Positions 8,941 through 19,345 of a DNA stretch of 64,000 nucleotides are shown in pieces (position 1 is the first letter of the stretch; each line of letters begins with the position of its first letter). This DNA comes from Flavobacteriales bacterium. GTDB taxonomy: Bacteria > Bacteroidota > Bacteroidia > Flavobacteriales_F > PHOS-HE28. The notes below the pieces were generated by a model. That model was not told where the DNA came from, searched no databases, and was given only the letters and a program-made list of their open reading frames with translations. The DNA lies in NCBI GenBank assembly GCA_016717305.1, contig JADKFY010000001.1:310001-374000 (forward strand), given 5' to 3'. Made by a program: the position numbers and the translations under genes.

Positions 8941-11820
8941 TCAATGCGCCTCCAGCCAGTTTTTCCCCAAAGAGATGTCAACAACAAGCGGCACGTCCAA
9001 CGCATATGCACTTTCCATGCGCTCCTTCACCATGGCTTTCAAGGCCTCCGCTTCGTCGTTATGGGCATCGAGAACCAATTCGTCATGGACCTGTAGCAGC
9101 AGTCTGCTCTTCAAGCCTTGCGACCTCATACGGGAATGGATGTCCACCATGGCCACTTTGATAATGTCCGCTGCCGATCCCTGCATGGGCGCATTGATCG
9201 CGATCCGTTCCGCTTGCGCCCTTACAGTGTTGTTTCCGCTGGTGATGTCGGGTAAGTAACGTCGGCGGCCCATAAGCGTCTTGATGTAGCCGTTGGTGCG
9301 GCAGAAGCCGATCATCTCATCCATGTACCCACGCACCCCGGGGAACTGCGCGAAGTAATCGTCGATGATCGCTTTTGCTTCCGCCCGTGGTATGCCCAGG
9401 TTCTGTGCCAAACCGAAGGCCCCTTGGCCATAGGCGATACCGAAGTTCACAGCCTTCGCCTTGCTACGCTGCTCGCGCGTTACCTCGGCGATGTCCACAT
9501 TGAACACCTTGGCTGCAGTAGCAGCATGGATGTCCAATCCCGCCCGGAACGCGGCCTGCATGTTGGCATCGCCGCTCATGTGCGCGATGATCCGGAGTTC
9601 GATCTGCGAATAATCCGCGCTAAGTAATTGGAAGTCCTTGTCACGAGGTACGAACGCCTTCCGGATCTCCCGACCTTTTTCGGTGCGGATCGGAATGTTC
9701 TGCAGGTTCGGGTCGTTGCTGGCCAAACGGCCTGTGGCAGCAACCGTTTGCAAATAGCTCGTGTGCACGCGGTGCGTTACGGGGTCGGCAGCCTCTGGAA
9801 GGGTGTCCACGTATGTGCCTTTCAGTTTGCGCAAGCTGCGGTAATCCAGGATCAACGGCACGGAGGGATGTGCGTTGCTCAGTTCTTGGAGGATGTCTTC
9901 ACTCGTTTGGTACTGGCCCGTTTTGGCCGTCTTCTTCACCTTGTCGCCACCAAGCTTCAGGGTTTCGAAGAGTACATCACCGAGCTGTTTAGGGCTGTCG
10001 ATATTGAAGTGGACACCGCACGCCGCATGGATCTTCTCCTGCAAAGTGAGAATTTCCGCCCCGAGTTCTTCACTGAATTTGAACAAACCGGGGATATCGA
10101 TCCGGATGCCTTCGGTCTCCATGTCGGCCAATACACTCACCAATGGCATCTCTACATCATTGAAGAGCGATGTCACTTCGTCCTGTTCCAGCATCGGTGC
10201 GAACTTCTCGGCGAGCTGCCACGTGATGTCCGCATCTTCCGCGGCGTATTCCTTCACGGCGTTGATCTCTGCATCCCGCATTGTCCTCTGCGTTTTCCCA
10301 CGCGCTTTCGGGCCGATCAAGGTTTCAATGCTCACCGGTCGATAGTTGAGGTAGGACTCGCTGAGGTAGTCCATCCCGTGCTTCTGCTGGTCGGGTTTCA
10401 ACAGGTAATGTGCCACCATCGTATCGAATAGAGGACCCTTCACTTCCACACCGTATTTGGCCAGTACACGGATGTCATACTTGGCATTCTGCGCGATCTT
10501 TCCGATGGTGTCGTTCTCCAACAGTGGCTTAAAGATGTCCACAATGCGTTGAGCTTCCACACGATCTTCGGGCACGGGTACGTAGTGGCCTTCGTGTGCT
10601 TTCCAGCTGAAGGACAAGCCGACCAGTTCCGCAGTTCGCTCTTCGGTTCCAGTGGTTTCGGTATCGAAACAGAAGCGTGGCTGTTTCTTCAACTGCGCCG
10701 CCAGCATGTACATGGACTCGTTCCCTTCAACCAAGAAGTAGCGGTGCGGCACCGTGTCGATGTTCGCGAATTCCTTGATCTCCATGTTGCCTTCCTCATC
10801 AACTGTGCTACCGAACAAGTCGACCTGCCCGGGGATTGCGCGTACGGTCTTCTTCACTCCGCTCTTCTCTTTCACGTCAGCCACGCCATTGGTTTCGTTG
10901 CTTAGGATGCGACCCGTGAGGTTCTTGAATTCGAGCTCACTGAACACTTCCAGGACCCTGTCCTTGTCGGGTGGATCCAGATGCAAAGCAGTGTGGTCCA
11001 ATTCCACAGGTGCGTCGATCAGGATCGTCGCCAGCATCTTGCTCATGCGGCCCTGTTCTGCAAAGGCGATCACGTTCTCCTTCTGCTTGCCTTTCAGTTT
11101 GTCCACGTTTTCCAGCACGCCTTCGAGACTGCCGAACTCCTGTACAAGCTTCATCGCTGTTTTCTCCCCGATACCAGGAATGCCGGGAATGTTGTCCACT
11201 GCATCACCCATCAATCCCAGAATGTCCTTCACTTGATCGGTTGTCTCCAAGCCCCAGCGTGCGCAGATCTCTTTCGGCCCAAGCTTTTCCGGTGGATCAC
11301 CGCCGCGACCTGGTTTGTACATGATGATCTTATCGGTGACCAATTGGCCGAAGTCCTTGTCGGGCGTTACCATGAAGGTGGTGTAGCCTTCGATCTCCGC
11401 CTTCTTGGCCAACGTGCCGATCACATCATCAGCCTCATAGCCATCGCTCTCCAGGATCGGGATGTTCATGGCTTCAATGATGCGCCGGATATAAACCAGA
11501 TTGCTGCGGATGTCATCCGGCATTTCCTCGCGATTCGCCTTGTAGTCCAGCAATACTTCATGACGCTCCGTGGGAGCTGCGGTATCGAATACCACGGCTA
11601 TATGTGTCGGCTTTTCGCGCTTGATCAGGTCAAGGAGCGTAAGGGTGAAGCCGAATGCAGCGCTGGTGTTGAAGCCCTTGCTGTTCACACGTGGAGCGCG
11701 GATGAAACTGAAATACGCCCGGTAGATCAACGCGAAGGCATCGAGCAGGAACAAACGCTTGTCCGTGGTGGGGTCGATCCGATCGGTAGGGGTGAATTCA
11801 GTGGTGGGTTCGGTTGCCAT
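8941..11820 (-). CDS. polA: DNA polymerase I
   Basis: A 959-residue family A polymerase with all three domains. The 5'-3' exonuclease/flap domain (about residues 15-310) starts KRLFLLDAFALIYRAYFSF and contains the ESDGYEADDVIGTLA acidic cluster and helix-hairpin-helix DNIPGIPGIGEKTA. The 3'-5' proofreading domain keeps the DxE motif FCFDTETTG. The polymerase domain has motif A SADYSQIELRI, the O-helix RSKAKAVNFGIAYG and motif C LLQVHDELVLD. It acts in Okazaki-fragment maturation and repair. An upstream extension of 34 codons is open but not family-like, so the ATG at 11818-11820 is used. All catalytic acids seen are present. Confidence 0.97.
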   Translation of the reverse strand: MATEPTTEFTPTDRIDPTTDKRLFLLDAFALIYRAYFSFIRAPRVNSKGFNTSAAFGFTLTLLDLIKREKPTHIAVVFDTAAPTERHEVLLDYKANREEMPDDIRSNLVYIRRIIEAMNIPILESDGYEADDVIGTLAKKAEIEGYTTFMVTPDKDFGQLVTDKIIMYKPGRGGDPPEKLGPKEICARWGLETTDQVKDILGLMGDAVDNIPGIPGIGEKTAMKLVQEFGSLEGVLENVDKLKGKQKENVIAFAEQGRMSKMLATILIDAPVELDHTALHLDPPDKDRVLEVFSELEFKNLTGRILSNETNGVADVKEKSGVKKTVRAIPGQVDLFGSTVDEEGNMEIKEFANIDTVPHRYFLVEGNESMYMLAAQLKKQPRFCFDTETTGTEERTAELVGLSFSWKAHEGHYVPVPEDRVEAQRIVDIFKPLLENDTIGKIAQNAKYDIRVLAKYGVEVKGPLFDTMVAHYLLKPDQQKHGMDYLSESYLNYRPVSIETLIGPKARGKTQRTMRDAEINAVKEYAAEDADITWQLAEKFAPMLEQDEVTSLFNDVEMPLVSVLADMETEGIRIDIPGLFKFSEELGAEILTLQEKIHAACGVHFNIDSPKQLGDVLFETLKLGGDKVKKTAKTGQYQTSEDILQELSNAHPSVPLILDYRSLRKLKGTYVDTLPEAADPVTHRVHTSYLQTVAATGRLASNDPNLQNIPIRTEKGREIRKAFVPRDKDFQLLSADYSQIELRIIAHMSGDANMQAAFRAGLDIHAATAAKVFNVDIAEVTREQRSKAKAVNFGIAYGQGAFGLAQNLGIPRAEAKAIIDDYFAQFPGVRGYMDEMIGFCRTNGYIKTLMGRRRYLPDITSGNNTVRAQAERIAINAPMQGSAADIIKVAMVDIHSRMRSQGLKSRLLLQVHDELVLDAHNDEAEALKAMVKERMESAYALDVPLVVDISLGKNWLEAH

Positions 11821-12049
11821 TAATTCGGATCCTTGGTCTTGCTCGCATGCATTTTGCACAGAAGATGTGTTCGTGGTGCCAAGGTAATGGACGAGTCCTT
11901 GTCGACGGAAGTCCTTCTGCAAAGGCGGTTTTCGAACTCCATTGATCGCCTGCGAACAAGACCCGGTGCATGATCCGCCATCGACCTATTTCTCATACCC
12001 GGCCGACAAAGTCGTAATTTGCCGACCTTAACGTGCACAACGATCGATC

Positions 12050-14044
12050 ATGAAGAACTTGCTCCTCACTGTAATTTTCCTTTCAACAGCCCTTTTCGGC
12101 TGGGCACAGAACACCTGCAGCTCCGCATTGGCCATACAGGCCGGCAGCTATGTGGTCGATGGCGTTGTAGGTACCGAGGTGCCGCTGGATTGCTTCAATA
12201 ATCCCGGTAGTACGGCGCATGGCATGTGGTACACCTTCACACCCACATTCGATACGGGCCTGAAGGTGAGCACGGAACTGGAGGTGAACTCTGGGCGTGA
12301 CACGCGATTCCACATTTACACCGGTGCATGCGGGGCGCTCGTGTGCGTCGGGGGTGATGATGATGGCGGTGTGATCGGGAACGGTTACCTCTCGCTCGAC
12401 AGCATCAACGTGAACGCAGGGGTGACCTACACCATCGCTTTCGATGATCGTTGGAACGCACTTGGATTCACCTTTGAAGTGAGCGAGATCCCCGAGTTCC
12501 TCACTCCGTTCGCGTTCACGAACATGCCCATTACCACAGAAGGACGGGTCTTGGCCGCTGTGGACATGAACAATGATGGGATGGACGATGTCGTGACCAT
12601 TGACAGTACCCGCATCATCATTCACTACCAAGAGACCACCGGTGGCTTCGATGTCGTGACGTACTTGACCACCGAGGCGGCGTACGACCCAAGTTGGAGC
12701 CTATGCGTTGGTGATCTTAGTGGGAATGGACACAACGATATCCTATACGGCGGAGGCCAAGGGGTCACTTTCATGATGGCGAACAGCACGGGTACCGGCT
12801 ATACACAGGTCAGCGGACCGCAGTATGTTTTCTCACAACGGAGCAACATGATCGATATCAACAACGATGGTCTACTTGATGCCTTCGTATGCCATGATGT
12901 TCAGCCCAATGTGTTCTATTTGAACGATGGTGCGGGTGGCTTAACCTATACCCAAGGTGGATTGGGTGATACCCCGAATGGCGGTAACTACGGTTCCATC
13001 TGGATCGACTTCGACAATGACCACGACATGGACCTCTTCATCGCGAAGTGTCGCGGAGGACAAAATTTGGCAGCTATCGACCAACTGCATCGGAACAATG
13101 GCGATGGCACCTTCACGGAGATCGCAGAGCAAATGAACCTGGCAGGCGCATTCCACCAAAGCTGGTCCTCGGCTTGGGGCGATTATGACCGCGATGGTGA
13201 TCTGGACGTGGTGATCGGTGCAAGCTCGTTGACCGAAGGTGGACATAAGGTGATGCGCAACGATGGAGACATCTTCACCGAAGTGACCATTGGCTCCGGG
13301 CTGGATCTCTTCACTGGCACATCCACTGAATGGACGACCCACGATTTCAATAACGATGGCCGTTTGGATATACTTGGTGGGGGAGCACTGCATTTGGCCA
13401 CGGGCGACTTTACGTTCGAGAACGCCGCTTCCGTTGGCAATCAAGCCATTGGCGATCTCAACAATGATGGGTTCTTGGACATCTTGGGAACATCGAGCAT
13501 TCGCATCAATGATGGAAATACCAACAATTGGGTGAAGATCAATACGATCGGCACGGTCTCGAACAACAACGGGATCGGAGCGCGTGTGGAGGTGGTCAGT
13601 GCACTGGGAACACAATTGCGCGATGTGAAGAGCGGTGATGGGTTCCGTTACATGAGCAGCTTGATCACCCACTTCGGTCTGGGAGATGATGATGTGATCG
13701 AACTCATTCGGATCCATTGGCCATCCGGGATCGTACAAGATGTCGTGGACGTGCCCGTGAACACCACCGTGGATGTGGTCGAAGGCGTTACAACAGGAAC
13801 ACCCTTGGCAACCACGAATGAGACTTTGCGCGTTTTCCCGAATCCGGCCACGAATGAACTTTTCTTGGAAATGCCGGCTTCAACGCAACGGTCCGTCAGC
13901 ATCCACGATGTTGCTGGCCACAGGGTCGCTTCACCCATGCTGATGAACAACCGGTTGGATATCTCCGGCTTGAAGAGCGGCGTGTACATGATCGAACTGG
14001 AGCAGGATGGTACCTTACACCACCAGAAGTTCACGAAGCTGTAA
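12050..14044 (+). CDS. Secreted FG-GAP/VCBS beta-propeller protein with ASPIC/UnbV domain and T9SS signal
   Basis: A 664-residue exported protein. The signal peptide ends near residue 19-20 (LFGWAQ). An N-terminal beta-sandwich (about 25-150; YTFTPTFDTGLKVST) precedes a series of FG-GAP/VCBS calcium-loop repeats carrying D-x-N-x-D-G words (MNNDGMDD, INNDGLLD, FNNDGRLD, LNNDGFLD, DRDGDLD), about 165-490. An ASPIC/UnbV domain follows (about 495-585; NNGIGARVEVV, HFGLGDDD, IHWPSG). The last 75 residues are a T9SS type A sorting domain (FPNPATNELFL ... LKSGVYMIELEQDG). This CRTAC1-like layout is common in surface adhesins; the ligand is unknown. Confidence 0.87.
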   Translation: MKNLLLTVIFLSTALFGWAQNTCSSALAIQAGSYVVDGVVGTEVPLDCFNNPGSTAHGMWYTFTPTFDTGLKVSTELEVNSGRDTRFHIYTGACGALVCVGGDDDGGVIGNGYLSLDSINVNAGVTYTIAFDDRWNALGFTFEVSEIPEFLTPFAFTNMPITTEGRVLAAVDMNNDGMDDVVTIDSTRIIIHYQETTGGFDVVTYLTTEAAYDPSWSLCVGDLSGNGHNDILYGGGQGVTFMMANSTGTGYTQVSGPQYVFSQRSNMIDINNDGLLDAFVCHDVQPNVFYLNDGAGGLTYTQGGLGDTPNGGNYGSIWIDFDNDHDMDLFIAKCRGGQNLAAIDQLHRNNGDGTFTEIAEQMNLAGAFHQSWSSAWGDYDRDGDLDVVIGASSLTEGGHKVMRNDGDIFTEVTIGSGLDLFTGTSTEWTTHDFNNDGRLDILGGGALHLATGDFTFENAASVGNQAIGDLNNDGFLDILGTSSIRINDGNTNNWVKINTIGTVSNNNGIGARVEVVSALGTQLRDVKSGDGFRYMSSLITHFGLGDDDVIELIRIHWPSGIVQDVVDVPVNTTVDVVEGVTTGTPLATTNETLRVFPNPATNELFLEMPASTQRSVSIHDVAGHRVASPMLMNNRLDISGLKSGVYMIELEQDGTLHHQKFTKL

Positions 14045-14091
14045 AGGACTGGATCAACGATCGATCAGCTACCCCGCACCTCTTCGGCTGG

Positions 14092-15886
14092 TCAGTGTTC
14101 CGTTTTCGTAAGCGGTACCACCACTTCCACACGACGGTTCAGGGCACGGCCTTCGGGACTACTGTTGGATGCGCGTGGTCGTTCGCTCCCGAAATATTCC
14201 AAGACAAGGCGGTCCTGTGGAATGCCGTTCGTTACGAAGTGGTGTTCCACGACCCGCGCACGTTCAAGGCTCAATTTCTTGTTCTCTGCGTCAGTGCCCG
14301 TGTCGTCCGTATGGCCTTGGATCTTGATCACTGCAAGTGGATCAGTTAGAAGTGTTTCATGGATACGATCGACCAAGGCAGGGTCGATCGTATCGGCCAA
14401 GGTGCTCGCTATCTCAAATTGGATAGGAAGCACATAAACCGGAACCGCTACATCTACAGCGTCCACTGCGTTCAACGGATCCGCTACTGATGACAAGGAT
14501 CCGCACTCCAATGTGCAGCCCTCCAGGGTGCCGGTCCGTAGAAGCGTAATGTCATCTACGAAGTAATACGCGAACGGCCCACCGCTCGAATCCGTCGTCC
14601 GCACTGTTGTCGCACTATCGGTCCTGAAGTTGCCGACGATGAGGTCCGTTGCACAACCGACTCCGCTCAGCTCGCCACACAAGGTGATCCATTCCGCCGT
14701 GTTCCCCATGACCAACCCTGGAGGTGAAGACCACGCGGTGGGATAGGGTAGAGGTCCGCGATCCTGTCCCTTTTGGAAGTTGTCAACGAGTGCAACCCCT
14801 ATCTGGTCAACAGCATAACCATATGAGGGATCGCGCAACACGCGCATGCTGTATCGGTATGTTGCACATGGATGGGTGCGTTCCGCAAGCGGTATCCGAA
14901 TGAACTCCCGGTTGTTCGCGTTCACGGCGGAATAGAGATAGATGCCTGCGAGTCCATCAGGAAAATCCGGTGTGCCACCACTGGCATTGGACCAACGAAT
15001 GGCTCCGTGGGTCTCGTTCATTTCGAAGCCGACATCCGGTACCATTTCCTTTCCGTTCACGGGAACACCGATGTTGGTGCAAGCCATTTCCTGGGTCAAT
15101 TCCCCAACAACCTCGTTCGTCGTAAGTGGCTCCACGGAAACTGCATCCAAGTAAACGTAGGCCGTTTGCGAAAGTGTTCGTTGGAAAGCGCCACGTCCCG
15201 GATCCGGGTCGTTCATCATGGTGGATCTCCGCTTCGTATTCCGCAGAACATCGCCACCGGTTTTGGTGGATAACGCTTTTCGACTTGAATAACCGAAAGG
15301 CTGGAAATTTCCGATCACCACCGAACGTTCTCCGCCTTTGGCATGATAGATCCCTTCCACTTTCATCCAAGCCGCTGTATCGGCCAAGAACCTGTCCAGT
15401 GGATTTTCCACATTGAATTTGCCCACCAAGCTTGGTTCCTTTCCTCGCTTTCCATCGACTAGAAAACGCGCGCCGATACGATCCGTGGAATAGCCCGATC
15501 CTTCTGCGGCGCTTACCCAAAAAGAGCCGATACCGATGGCCATTGACCAAGGGCTCCGCGAGTTCCAATTGAATGAACTGCCGATCGGTTCTGTCCCCCG
15601 TCCGGGAAGTGAGCACTAGCCCCACATATGCCGAACCATCTTTCGCAACCTGTGTTCCAGCCCAGTTCACAGGAACACCGGCAACGTCGGCGCAGGAATG
15701 GAAATAAGCTGGTTCGCCCGCGAATGCTCCTGCATCTGCAACACCTTTGAAGGATCGTTTTCCGAAACCCTTAGGGCATGAACGGTGGTCTTCAAAACTT
15801 CCGTTGAGCAGTAGTTCTTGGGCAGTTGCATTGGACAGAAGGAGGATCCCGATCAAGCAGGACTGAATTGTTCGATCGAACATCAT
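14092..15886 (-). pseudogene. OmpA-domain envelope protein, frameshifted
   Basis: Two frames together encode one protein of about 597 residues. The N-terminal part starts near 15886 with a signal peptide (MMFDRTIQSCLIGILLLS, cut near NATAQ) and reads to about 15525; the rest continues in another frame to 14092. The shift falls in CTCTTTTTGG near 15521-15531. One extra T, or loss of a CT unit, would explain it; the latter restores a perfect length match to an internal homologous segment (YRYSMRVLRDPSYGYAVDQIG versus YRL-FWVSAAEGSGYSTDRIG). Two related jelly-roll-like units are followed by an OmpA C-terminal peptidoglycan-binding domain (GHTDDTGTDAENKKLSLERA ... GRALNRRVEV). Real lesion or sequence error cannot be told here. 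Confidence 0.8.
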
Positions 15887-15975
15887 TTCCACTAGTACAA
15901 CCCGGAATGAACGGCTTCGCCGTATCCACATTGCGTGGCCGAAAGTAGGATGATCAAAGAGCCCCAAGGTCCAAA

Positions 15976-16006
15976 AGAAAAGCGCCTCCGCTGTTGAACG
16001 GAGGCG
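15976..16006 (-). terminator. Intrinsic terminator after the Omp28-like gene
   Basis: Inverted repeat CGCCTCCG (15983-15990) / CGGAGGCG (15999-16006) with an 8-base loop. On the minus strand the stem is followed by CTTTTCTTTT, a terminator-like tract. It lies 24 bases downstream of the minus-strand stop at 16030. Confidence 0.75.
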
Positions 16007-16029
16007 TTTGATTCGAAATGTGCTCTTGA

Positions 16030-18114
16030 TCAATGCACCACTTGGAAGGCTTTCGCCCGGCCAAGACCCGAAGCTGTGCGGATCGCGTAATGGTAAAGAC
16101 CCGCTTGCAATGCACTCACGTCCATGCTCAGTTGGTTGGCACCCTTGGTCACGTTACGTTGCATTACACTGCGACCAGTCGCATCGAATACCTCCAAGGT
16201 TGCAGATCCCTCCAGTCCGGTCACCGGTATGGTGATACGGTCGTTTGCAGGTACTGGATAGGCTTGGCCCAAGACATTGGCAAGTTGTCCGTCGAATCCA
16301 TCGATCCCAACAGAGATCAGTCCATAGAACCAATCGTGACTGATCTCGATCACCGCACGGGCCACATCAGCATTAGCGAACTGCTCCGGACCAACACCCA
16401 AGTAGACCAATTTGGATGCACCGGTCTCTGCGCGCAGGCCGCCTATCATGGCAGCATTCGTGTTGTAGTGCAGGATACCTACCGCACTACCGGTCGGAGT
16501 GATCTGGTCGGGGTAAGTATTGGCGGCACCGAATACGGCACTCAACGAGGTGGTAGGAAGAGTTCCGAATATTCCGTCCGCGTCGAGGAAGTTCACGATG
16601 TTGGAGGTTGGACTACCATCTGCAACGTAAGTGGCATGCATCCGGTCCGTGTAGAAGGCTTGGGTTGCTGGTGTGCCATAGGATCCTGTCGCACCGCTTT
16701 GGTCCCAACCGATGTCCTGACCTGCGATGAACACATCACCATCTGCATCCATGTGCGTTGACAGCAATGCAACTTCATCATCCGTAATGGAAGGGAATGT
16801 CCAGCTTACGTTCACATAGAGGTTGTTGACATCACCCAATGCGTTGGCTTGGCCAAAAGAGATGTACTTGTCCTTGGCAACTGCGGCATAGGTGGTGTTG
16901 CCCGCTTGGGCCAAACCGGCTGTATAGAGCGCCTGCCATTGTTCTGCGCCAGCATGAGTGACCACAAGGTCGGTGATGCCGCTGATCACATTGAACTCGC
17001 GAACCACCGCTGGCGCACCGGGGTGCGTTACGGATGTGATCGTAAGAGTGTATGAACCAACACCGGGTGCTGCGTCCGGGGTTATGCTCACGTCCACATC
17101 AGCGTTCCCACCGGCACTTATAGCAACGTTACCGGGGTTGCCGATCGCAGATCCATTCACGGACAATGTTGCGCCCCATGAGGCTGGTGCACCATTGTTG
17201 GTCAACGAAACCACGAAGTCATCATCCATGCCGAGCTCGTTGTTGAAGGTGCTGGAGAAGGAGGAAGGCGCTCCATCAGTACCACTAACGAACTGTGGTG
17301 TGGAATTGTCAAGGCCACCGATGAACAGCGTGGTGCCTCCGTCCGCAAGAACGGTCCGTGCTTGGTAAACCTCACTGTGGTCCTCACTAACAAAGGCGAG
17401 TACTTCGCAGTTGGCAATGTTCCACGTGGCGGGCACTGCAAGGGTATAGGTACGCGTGACGGTGCTTCCAGATGTAGGGTTCGGAACTTGGTCGCCCCAA
17501 GTATCAGTGGCAAAAGCCCGCAACACATGCGTGTGGTCGTAGGCCGCATGGTCGCCCGCCGGACCATAATCCGTTTGCCAACCGATAACGTGGTTCTCTT
17601 TGACCAATACACTGATGTAATCATTTCCAGCAGGGCTGTCCGCGGTGTAGTACAGCTCCACGTTCACGGACAGCTCGTTGGTGCCGGTATTGAATGTGCT
17701 TTCCACGCCCAAATTCACTGGGCTTGGCAAGGCCAGCATGTCGGCAACAGCGCCTTCCCAAGACCCTCTTCCAAGATCATTCTCCCCATTGAAGATATGT
17801 CGGTTGATCACTCCTGCGGGGTACCCACTGATGGTGAAGTACGCGTCAATGGCGGTACCGGCAGCGGTGCGGAAGTCGGGCTCGCCAGCACCAGGAACCG
17901 CGAATGAACCCGCGTGGATGCCAACCGTTGAGAACCGGGACCCGTGCAGCGCTTCCAGGGAGGCCATGATGGCGTGCCCCTCCGGACAGTAACCGCAATG
18001 GATACCGGTGAAATCTTCGAGCAGCGCCGTTCTGTTCTCAGGAGAAAGGGAGACGAGTGATTGGCCGAAGGCAATGGTTGGCAACAAGGTGAGCAGGGTA
18101 AGTGATCGTAGCAT
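16030..18114 (-). CDS. Omp28-related secreted protein with thioredoxin-like CxxC and T9SS signal
   Basis: A 694-residue exported protein. The signal peptide covers about residues 1-17 (AFGQ). The next 210 residues resemble the Omp28-related/thioredoxin-like domain, with EDFTGIHCGYCPEGHA carrying a C-x-x-C pair, and the family-typical LKENHVIGWQTDYG-like block. The middle (about 280-390) is an Ig-like domain (LTNNGAPASWGATLSVNG), followed by a Bacteroidota-specific segment about 390-600. The C-terminal 75 residues form a T9SS sorting domain (YPVPANDRITI ... LQAGLYHYAIRT). It is probably a surface lipoprotein-like or secreted protein; redox activity is not shown. A shorter paralogue lies at 50416. 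Confidence 0.82.
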   Translation of the reverse strand: MLRSLTLLTLLPTIAFGQSLVSLSPENRTALLEDFTGIHCGYCPEGHAIMASLEALHGSRFSTVGIHAGSFAVPGAGEPDFRTAAGTAIDAYFTISGYPAGVINRHIFNGENDLGRGSWEGAVADMLALPSPVNLGVESTFNTGTNELSVNVELYYTADSPAGNDYISVLVKENHVIGWQTDYGPAGDHAAYDHTHVLRAFATDTWGDQVPNPTSGSTVTRTYTLAVPATWNIANCEVLAFVSEDHSEVYQARTVLADGGTTLFIGGLDNSTPQFVSGTDGAPSSFSSTFNNELGMDDDFVVSLTNNGAPASWGATLSVNGSAIGNPGNVAISAGGNADVDVSITPDAAPGVGSYTLTITSVTHPGAPAVVREFNVISGITDLVVTHAGAEQWQALYTAGLAQAGNTTYAAVAKDKYISFGQANALGDVNNLYVNVSWTFPSITDDEVALLSTHMDADGDVFIAGQDIGWDQSGATGSYGTPATQAFYTDRMHATYVADGSPTSNIVNFLDADGIFGTLPTTSLSAVFGAANTYPDQITPTGSAVGILHYNTNAAMIGGLRAETGASKLVYLGVGPEQFANADVARAVIEISHDWFYGLISVGIDGFDGQLANVLGQAYPVPANDRITIPVTGLEGSATLEVFDATGRSVMQRNVTKGANQLSMDVSALQAGLYHYAIRTASGLGRAKAFQVVH

Positions 18115-18237
18115 GAACAGTTGTTTTTCAAGGCCGTGAAGATAATCTTCCCGCAGCCCGGCTTCTGTTCCCCATAAGGCGGATCGTTGGAGGGCTACGG
18201 TGCAGCTCCCACTAGGCCGATCGGTCCTTCCGTCTCC

Positions 18238-19296
18238 TTATCGTTCCTTCCAGACCACCTCCATAACGGTTTGCCCCACCGCTTTCAGAGTGGCTGGATC
18301 GATCACCTCCATGTTGTCCTTGTGTGTATGCCAATAAGGACCGAATGCTTGGGTTGATGGGTCGTATTCAATGATGTCGATACTGGGGATCCGAAGGGTC
18401 TGGTTCACGGGTATATGATCGTCGATCCCCACGAAATATTTCGTTTCCTGAATGAACCTATCGCCATAGCCCAAGGCAGCCGCTGTCTTCCATACTTTTC
18501 GTACGATCCCCGGCGCATATTGCATGCTTAATGCCTCTTGGTAGAACTTGGCTTCACGCGCACCGGCCATGTCCAGCAAGATCCCGAACCGAGCGGTATA
18601 GCCCGGTACATGTGGGTTCCTCGCCCAATAACGTGACCCAAGGCACCACGTGTCCATGCTGTTCTCATCAATGGTCATGGCACCGCTGGGCTCACCGTGG
18701 TCCTCCACATCGGTAAAGAGGATGTCAACTCCAGGGCCATGTTCCTTGGCGGCCAAGTGGCGCGCTATTTCCAGAAGGATACCTACTCCGGAGCCACCAT
18801 CATTCGCCCCATCGATGGGTTCATTCTTGCGTTCCGTATCGCGATCTGCGAACGGCCGAGTATCCCAGTGGGCGAACAGGAGGATGCGTTCCTGACGATC
18901 CAAATTCCACGAACCGATTATGTTCCGCAACGGTAAACGTTCTCCGTTGAAGGATAGCACATTGCCAGTTTGCTCGATCACGGTTGCTCCTGACCCCTTG
19001 AGCCGGGAAACCATCCAGTCTCCACATGCTTTGTGGGATGCTGTTCCCGGTATCCGAGGACCGAAATCGACCTGTGCTTGGACGAACGAATACGAACTGT
19101 CCGGATCGAACAGCGGCGTGGCCGGTAGTTCGGGAAGTGCTGGAACCGGTGTTGTGGGATCGGTTTGTTCAGGAGGATCCGTGGTACAACTTCCCAGAAA
19201 AAGTAAAAAGGTGCAGATCAATGGCAGCCCAAATTGCTGTCGCCACTTGCCCCCCGCATTGCGGAATTGCCGTTGCGCCTGAAATTGCCTTTTCAT
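18238..19296 (-). CDS. M28-family lipoprotein, glutaminyl-peptide cyclotransferase-like
   Basis: About 352 residues. The N-terminus carries a lipoprotein signal ending LLFLGSC. The catalytic domain follows with zinc-ligand motifs in order: FAHWDTRPFADRD, the GANDGGSGVGILLEIA bridge, LFTDVEDHG, and the late HIPVNQ histidine. These fit the M28 zinc-exopeptidase fold and are closest in layout to bacterial glutaminyl cyclases, which convert N-terminal Gln to pyroglutamate. The ATG at 19294-19296 gives an unusually long, Q/R-rich leader of about 24 residues encoded by a low-complexity repeat, so an alternative downstream start is possible. It sits outside the inner membrane, about 50 bases after cysS. 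Confidence 0.8.
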   Translation of the reverse strand: MKRQFQAQRQFRNAGGKWRQQFGLPLICTFLLFLGSCTTDPPEQTDPTTPVPALPELPATPLFDPDSSYSFVQAQVDFGPRIPGTASHKACGDWMVSRLKGSGATVIEQTGNVLSFNGERLPLRNIIGSWNLDRQERILLFAHWDTRPFADRDTERKNEPIDGANDGGSGVGILLEIARHLAAKEHGPGVDILFTDVEDHGEPSGAMTIDENSMDTWCLGSRYWARNPHVPGYTARFGILLDMAGAREAKFYQEALSMQYAPGIVRKVWKTAAALGYGDRFIQETKYFVGIDDHIPVNQTLRIPSIDIIEYDPSTQAFGPYWHTHKDNMEVIDPATLKAVGQTVMEVVWKER

Positions 19297-19345
19297 ATGC
19301 TCCTGCCGTTTGCCCTTGCCACCTGCCTTTGCCCCTGACTCCTGC
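19255..19345. repeat. C-rich low-complexity repeat between cysS and the M28 gene
   Basis: The plus strand is a run of degenerate TGCC words spaced 6-7 bases apart (TGCCGTT, TGCCCTT, TGCCTTT and similar). It fills the gap after the cysS stop and reads into the start of the M28 lipoprotein leader. It looks related in style to the roughly 7-bp-periodic elements at 53.0, 61.3 and 63.6 kb, but is not clearly palindromic. Confidence 0.4.

Noticed and set aside
9628..10431. Long plus-strand open frame opposite polA
   Set aside because: Antisense to the exonuclease and polymerase domains of polA; no family features.
14957..16033. A separate 358-codon gene overlapping the OmpA-domain gene
   Set aside because: Only its middle part (about 15525-15886) is protein-like and it continues the OmpA-domain protein; the remainder is Arg-rich out-of-frame sequence.
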